Source: CAYZBF01 sp964476585 (lineage in GTDB: Bacteria; Hydrothermota; UBA3072). From it: a stretch of 6,179 bases of DNA. The stretch lies in the NCBI GenBank assembly GCA_964476585.1, contig CAYZBF010000052.1, positions 1 through 6,179 on the forward strand, in the 5' to 3' direction. A model generated the notes under the pieces. That model was given only the letters and a program-made list of their open reading frames with translations. It searched no databases and was not told where the DNA came from. Of the stretch, positions 5,856 through 6,179 are shown piece by piece (the first letter of the stretch is position 1; each line of letters begins with the position of its first letter). The position numbers and the translations under genes were made by a program.

Positions 5856-5874
5856 TTAGGGTAGTCTAACTTAA
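5856..5874 (+). promoter_or_regulatory. Iron-box operator of DtxR/IdeR type
   Basis: TTAGGGTAGTCTAACTTAA matches the published 19-bp DtxR/IdeR consensus TTAGGTTAGSCTAACCTWA at 16 of 19 positions (comparison done by eye). Its two 9-base halves, around a central T, are inverse complements at 7 of 9 positions. It starts one base after the -10 box and covers the predicted transcription start, where a bound repressor would block initiation. DtxR-family repressors bind such sites when loaded with Fe2+ or Mn2+. Its place in front of a DtxR-family gene suggests original autoregulation, or control of metal-uptake genes beyond the window. Confidence 0.7.
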
Positions 5875-5885
5875 TGGGAGATAAT

Positions 5886-6179
5886 ATGAAGTTAACTGAG
5901 AGTAAGGAAGATTATTGAGAAACAATATATCAAATATGCAAAGAAGAAAAAGTAGCGCGGGTAAAAAGTATAGCAAAACAGCTAAATGTTAGCTTTGCAA
6001 GCGTAAATTATGCCGTCAATATCCTTCCTGAAGCAGGATTACTTAAACACAAGAGATATGGTTACATTGAATTAACAGAAAGTGGAGGAAAGATTGGCAG
6101 GGAGATCTTGCGGAAGCACCACATATTTTAATAAATGGGTTAGGAGTAGATGAAAAAACCGCAGATGAAGAAGCCTGCA
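5886..6179 (+). pseudogene. Broken DtxR/MntR-family metal-dependent repressor, running off the window
   Basis: Reading from ATG 5886 gives MKLTESKEDY, then TGA (5916-5918) where the family has Leu, then ETIYQICKEEKVARVKSIAK and the rest of a winged helix-turn-helix ending in KRYGYIELTESGGKIGREIL and RKHHIF. TAA (6129-6131) follows. The family sequence resumes in another frame at 6128: LINGLGVDEKTADEEAC to the edge. In DtxR and MntR four residues separate these parts; only two bases remain, so about 10 bases appear deleted. Metal-site positions are still visible: Asp9, Glu12, a His in KHH, and the Cys of EEAC, which aligns with Cys102 of DtxR and suggests an iron-sensing rather than Mn-sensing type, although Asp9 is MntR-like. 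No in-frame ATG exists after the TGA to rescue translation. TGA ends rplS and rpsP, so recoding is unlikely. Sequencing error remains possible, but two lesions favour true decay. Confidence 0.85.

Noticed and set aside
5753..5869. Short plus-strand open frame containing GNPNKIYKEVTPEKILLAL, ending at TAA in the iron box
   Set aside because: It has no start codon with a ribosome binding site, overlaps a strong promoter and operator, and matches no family I recognise. It could be a gene remnant, but this cannot be supported by eye.
5916..5918. TGA in the DtxR-like gene as a recoded amino acid (selenocysteine or alternative code)
   Set aside because: TGA ends rplS and rpsP normally, the aligned residue in the family is Leu, and a second frame break lies downstream.

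Overview
The window is an AT-rich stretch of a bacterial chromosome. A lipoprotein with a lipobox and Ala at +2 points to a diderm (Gram-negative type) cell. Ig-like Big_5 lipoproteins, compact overlapping genes and strong Shine-Dalgarno sites would suit an uncultured, perhaps anaerobic or thermophilic lineage, but nothing here fixes the taxon. TGA, TAA and TAG all end intact genes, so the standard code applies.

Layout. Nearly everything lies on the minus strand. A housekeeping operon runs from about 5670 down to 1429 in the order rpsP (bS16), khpA (KH-domain RNA chaperone), trmD (tRNA m1G37 methyltransferase), rplS (bL19), rnhB (RNase HII), yraN (nuclease-fold UPF0102), a Big_5 lipoprotein, and cdd (cytidine deaminase). 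Genes overlap or sit within about 31 bases of each other, so one transcript with translational coupling is likely. It starts at a TTGACA-17-TATTCT promoter. The usual rimM between khpA and trmD is absent. Positions 1181-1428 hold degenerate A-rich repeats, a 61-bp interrupted palindrome and a separate promoter. That promoter drives a MATE-family efflux gene, which runs off the left edge and whose mRNA is predicted to be almost leaderless.

On the right, facing away from the ribosomal operon, lies a plus-strand DtxR-family (iron/manganese-dependent repressor) gene. It has a textbook promoter, a 19-bp DtxR/IdeR-type iron box and a good ribosome binding site. Its coding sequence is broken by a TGA at codon 11 and by a frameshift near codon 80 that looks like a 10-base deletion. 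It runs off the right edge.

The operon genes serve ribosome and tRNA function (S16, L19, TrmD, KhpA), genome upkeep (RNase HII, YraN) and pyrimidine salvage (Cdd); the lipoprotein is the odd member. I found no CRISPR array, tRNA, rRNA or complete mobile element, and no clear new multi-gene system. The most notable item is the decayed repressor that keeps an apparently intact metal-responsive control region.
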